Of a stretch of 6,508 bases of DNA, positions 5,731 to 6,508 are shown piece by piece. Under the pieces are notes generated by a model. The model had not been told where the DNA came from, searched no databases, and saw nothing but the letters and a program-made list of their open reading frames with translations. Numbering within the stretch: position 1 is the first letter of the stretch; each line of letters begins with the position of its first letter. Source of the DNA: CAYOVG01 sp964407285 (GTDB lineage: Bacteria; Desulfobacterota; Syntrophobacteria; Syntrophobacterales; Syntrophobacteraceae); NCBI GenBank assembly GCA_964407285.1, contig CAYOVG010000378.1:1-6508 (forward strand), read 5' to 3'. The position numbers were made by a program, and so were the translations under genes.

Positions 5731-6508
5731 GCTGTCAGATGCAACATGGGCGGGCGCGACCGGGCCGTTCCCCGCGCCCCCGCCCAGCACGGCGTAGAGC
5801 CTCACCTGGTTGGCGAGCTTCGCCAGGCGGATGGCGATAAGCTCCTGCCGCGCCGCGTACAGCGATCGTTGCGCGTCCAACACGTTCAGGTAAATGTCGG
5901 TCCCCTTCTCGTACCGTGCGTTGGAGAGCCGGTAGGCCGCCTCGGTGGCGTCCACCAGCGATTGCCGCGCCTCCAACTGGTCCCCCAGGGTCCCCCTCTC
6001 GGCGAGCGCATCGGCCACGTCTCTGAAAGCCGCCTGAATCGCCCCTTCGTACCGCGCCAGGACGATCTCCCGCTCCACCTTGCTCGCATCCAGCGCCGCC
6101 CACAGGCGAGGGTCGAAAACCGGCATCACGATCTGGGGCGCGTAGCTCCATGTATGCGACCCGGGCTTGAAGAGACCCGTCAGGTCGTCGCCGGCCGTTC
6201 CTATTGTCGTCGTAAGCGAAATCCGGGGGAAAAGAGCCGCACGGGCGACTCCGATATTTGCGTTGGCGGCCCTGAGGGCGCTTTCCGCCTGGAGAATATC
6301 GGGACGGCGCAGCAGCGCTTCGGAAGACATGCCGGGCGAGACGTCCGGCAGCGGCGCCACCGTGCTCAGCATCTCGGGCAGCAGTTCGGCCGGTACGGCC
6401 GACCCCGCCAACAGGTTCAAAGCGTTTTCGTCCTTCGCCGCAAGTTCGGTGTATCGGGCGACGTCCACCCGCGCCGCATCCACCCTCGTCTGGACCTGGC
6501 GAAGGTCC
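5725..6508 (-). CDS. RND efflux outer-membrane lipoprotein, NodT/OprM family (3' part)
   Basis: The visible 260 residues are the C-terminal part of a TolC-like outer-membrane channel, which exports drugs or other small molecules together with an inner-membrane RND pump and a periplasmic adaptor. Family landmarks are ARVDVARYTELAAKDENAL near the start, LLRRPDILQAESALRAANA followed by IGVARAALFPRISLT, the PVFDP segment, and the coiled helices ARYEGAIQAAFRDVADALAE and YLNVLDAQRSLYAARQELI. Full members have about 460-500 residues, so roughly the first half, with the lipobox, lies beyond 6508. The frame is open to the window edge (DLRQVQTRVDAARVD), so the GTG at 6483 is an internal Val. The C-terminus ends in ASDSE. 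The gene is visibly GC-rich and uses typical host codons. Pump and adaptor genes would be expected upstream, outside the window. Confidence 0.95.
   Translation of the reverse strand, partial: DLRQVQTRVDAARVDVARYTELAAKDENALNLLAGSAVPAELLPEMLSTVAPLPDVSPGMSSEALLRRPDILQAESALRAANANIGVARAALFPRISLTTTIGTAGDDLTGLFKPGSHTWSYAPQIVMPVFDPRLWAALDASKVEREIVLARYEGAIQAAFRDVADALAERGTLGDQLEARQSLVDATEAAYRLSNARYEKGTDIYLNVLDAQRSLYAARQELIAIRLAKLANQVRLYAVLGGGAGNGPVAPAHVASDSE

Overview
The window looks like chromosomal DNA of a GC-rich Gram-negative bacterium. The best guess is a deltaproteobacterium (Desulfobacterota, for example a Syntrophobacter-like organism). This rests on the outer-membrane efflux protein, the mix of orphan response regulators and TPR proteins, and the long repeat-rich spacers. 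The taxonomic call is an inference from gene style, not from a marker gene.

Layout. Positions 1-1287 hold no gene I can recognise. They contain an inverted repeat at the left edge (8-50) and a two-unit 24-bp tandem repeat (795-842) resembling the worn terminal repeats of an insertion sequence. Next come two response-regulator genes on the + strand: a single-domain CheY-like receiver (1288-1710) and a receiver fused to a TPR array (1882-3048). Neither has a DNA-binding output domain and no histidine kinase is visible, so both probably act through protein-protein contacts.

Positions 3049-5132 form an accessory island. It carries a 296-residue protein with a PD-(D/E)XK nuclease-like N-terminus of the type fused to large STAND/NACHT NTPases in antiphage proteins, but cut off without a working NTPase (3465-4355). 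A DUF2442 protein follows, and its ribosome-binding site overlaps the nuclease gene's stop codon (4366-4674). The AT-rich leader of the nuclease gene contains several inverted repeats. The pair is bracketed by two diverged copies, in opposite orientation, of a palindromic repeat (3198-3271 and 4761-4830). This suggests a mobile or decaying defence/toxin-antitoxin-like cassette.

On the right is a four-helix membrane protein of unknown function (5133-5534, +). It converges on the 3' part of an RND-type outer-membrane efflux lipoprotein gene of the NodT/OprM family (5725 to beyond 6508, -). A 10-bp tandem repeat array runs into the stop codon of the efflux gene.

The most interesting feature is the truncated nuclease-STAND plus DUF2442 pair and its flanking palindromic repeats. 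It may be a remnant of a larger defence gene or a reduced two-gene system; sequence alone cannot decide.
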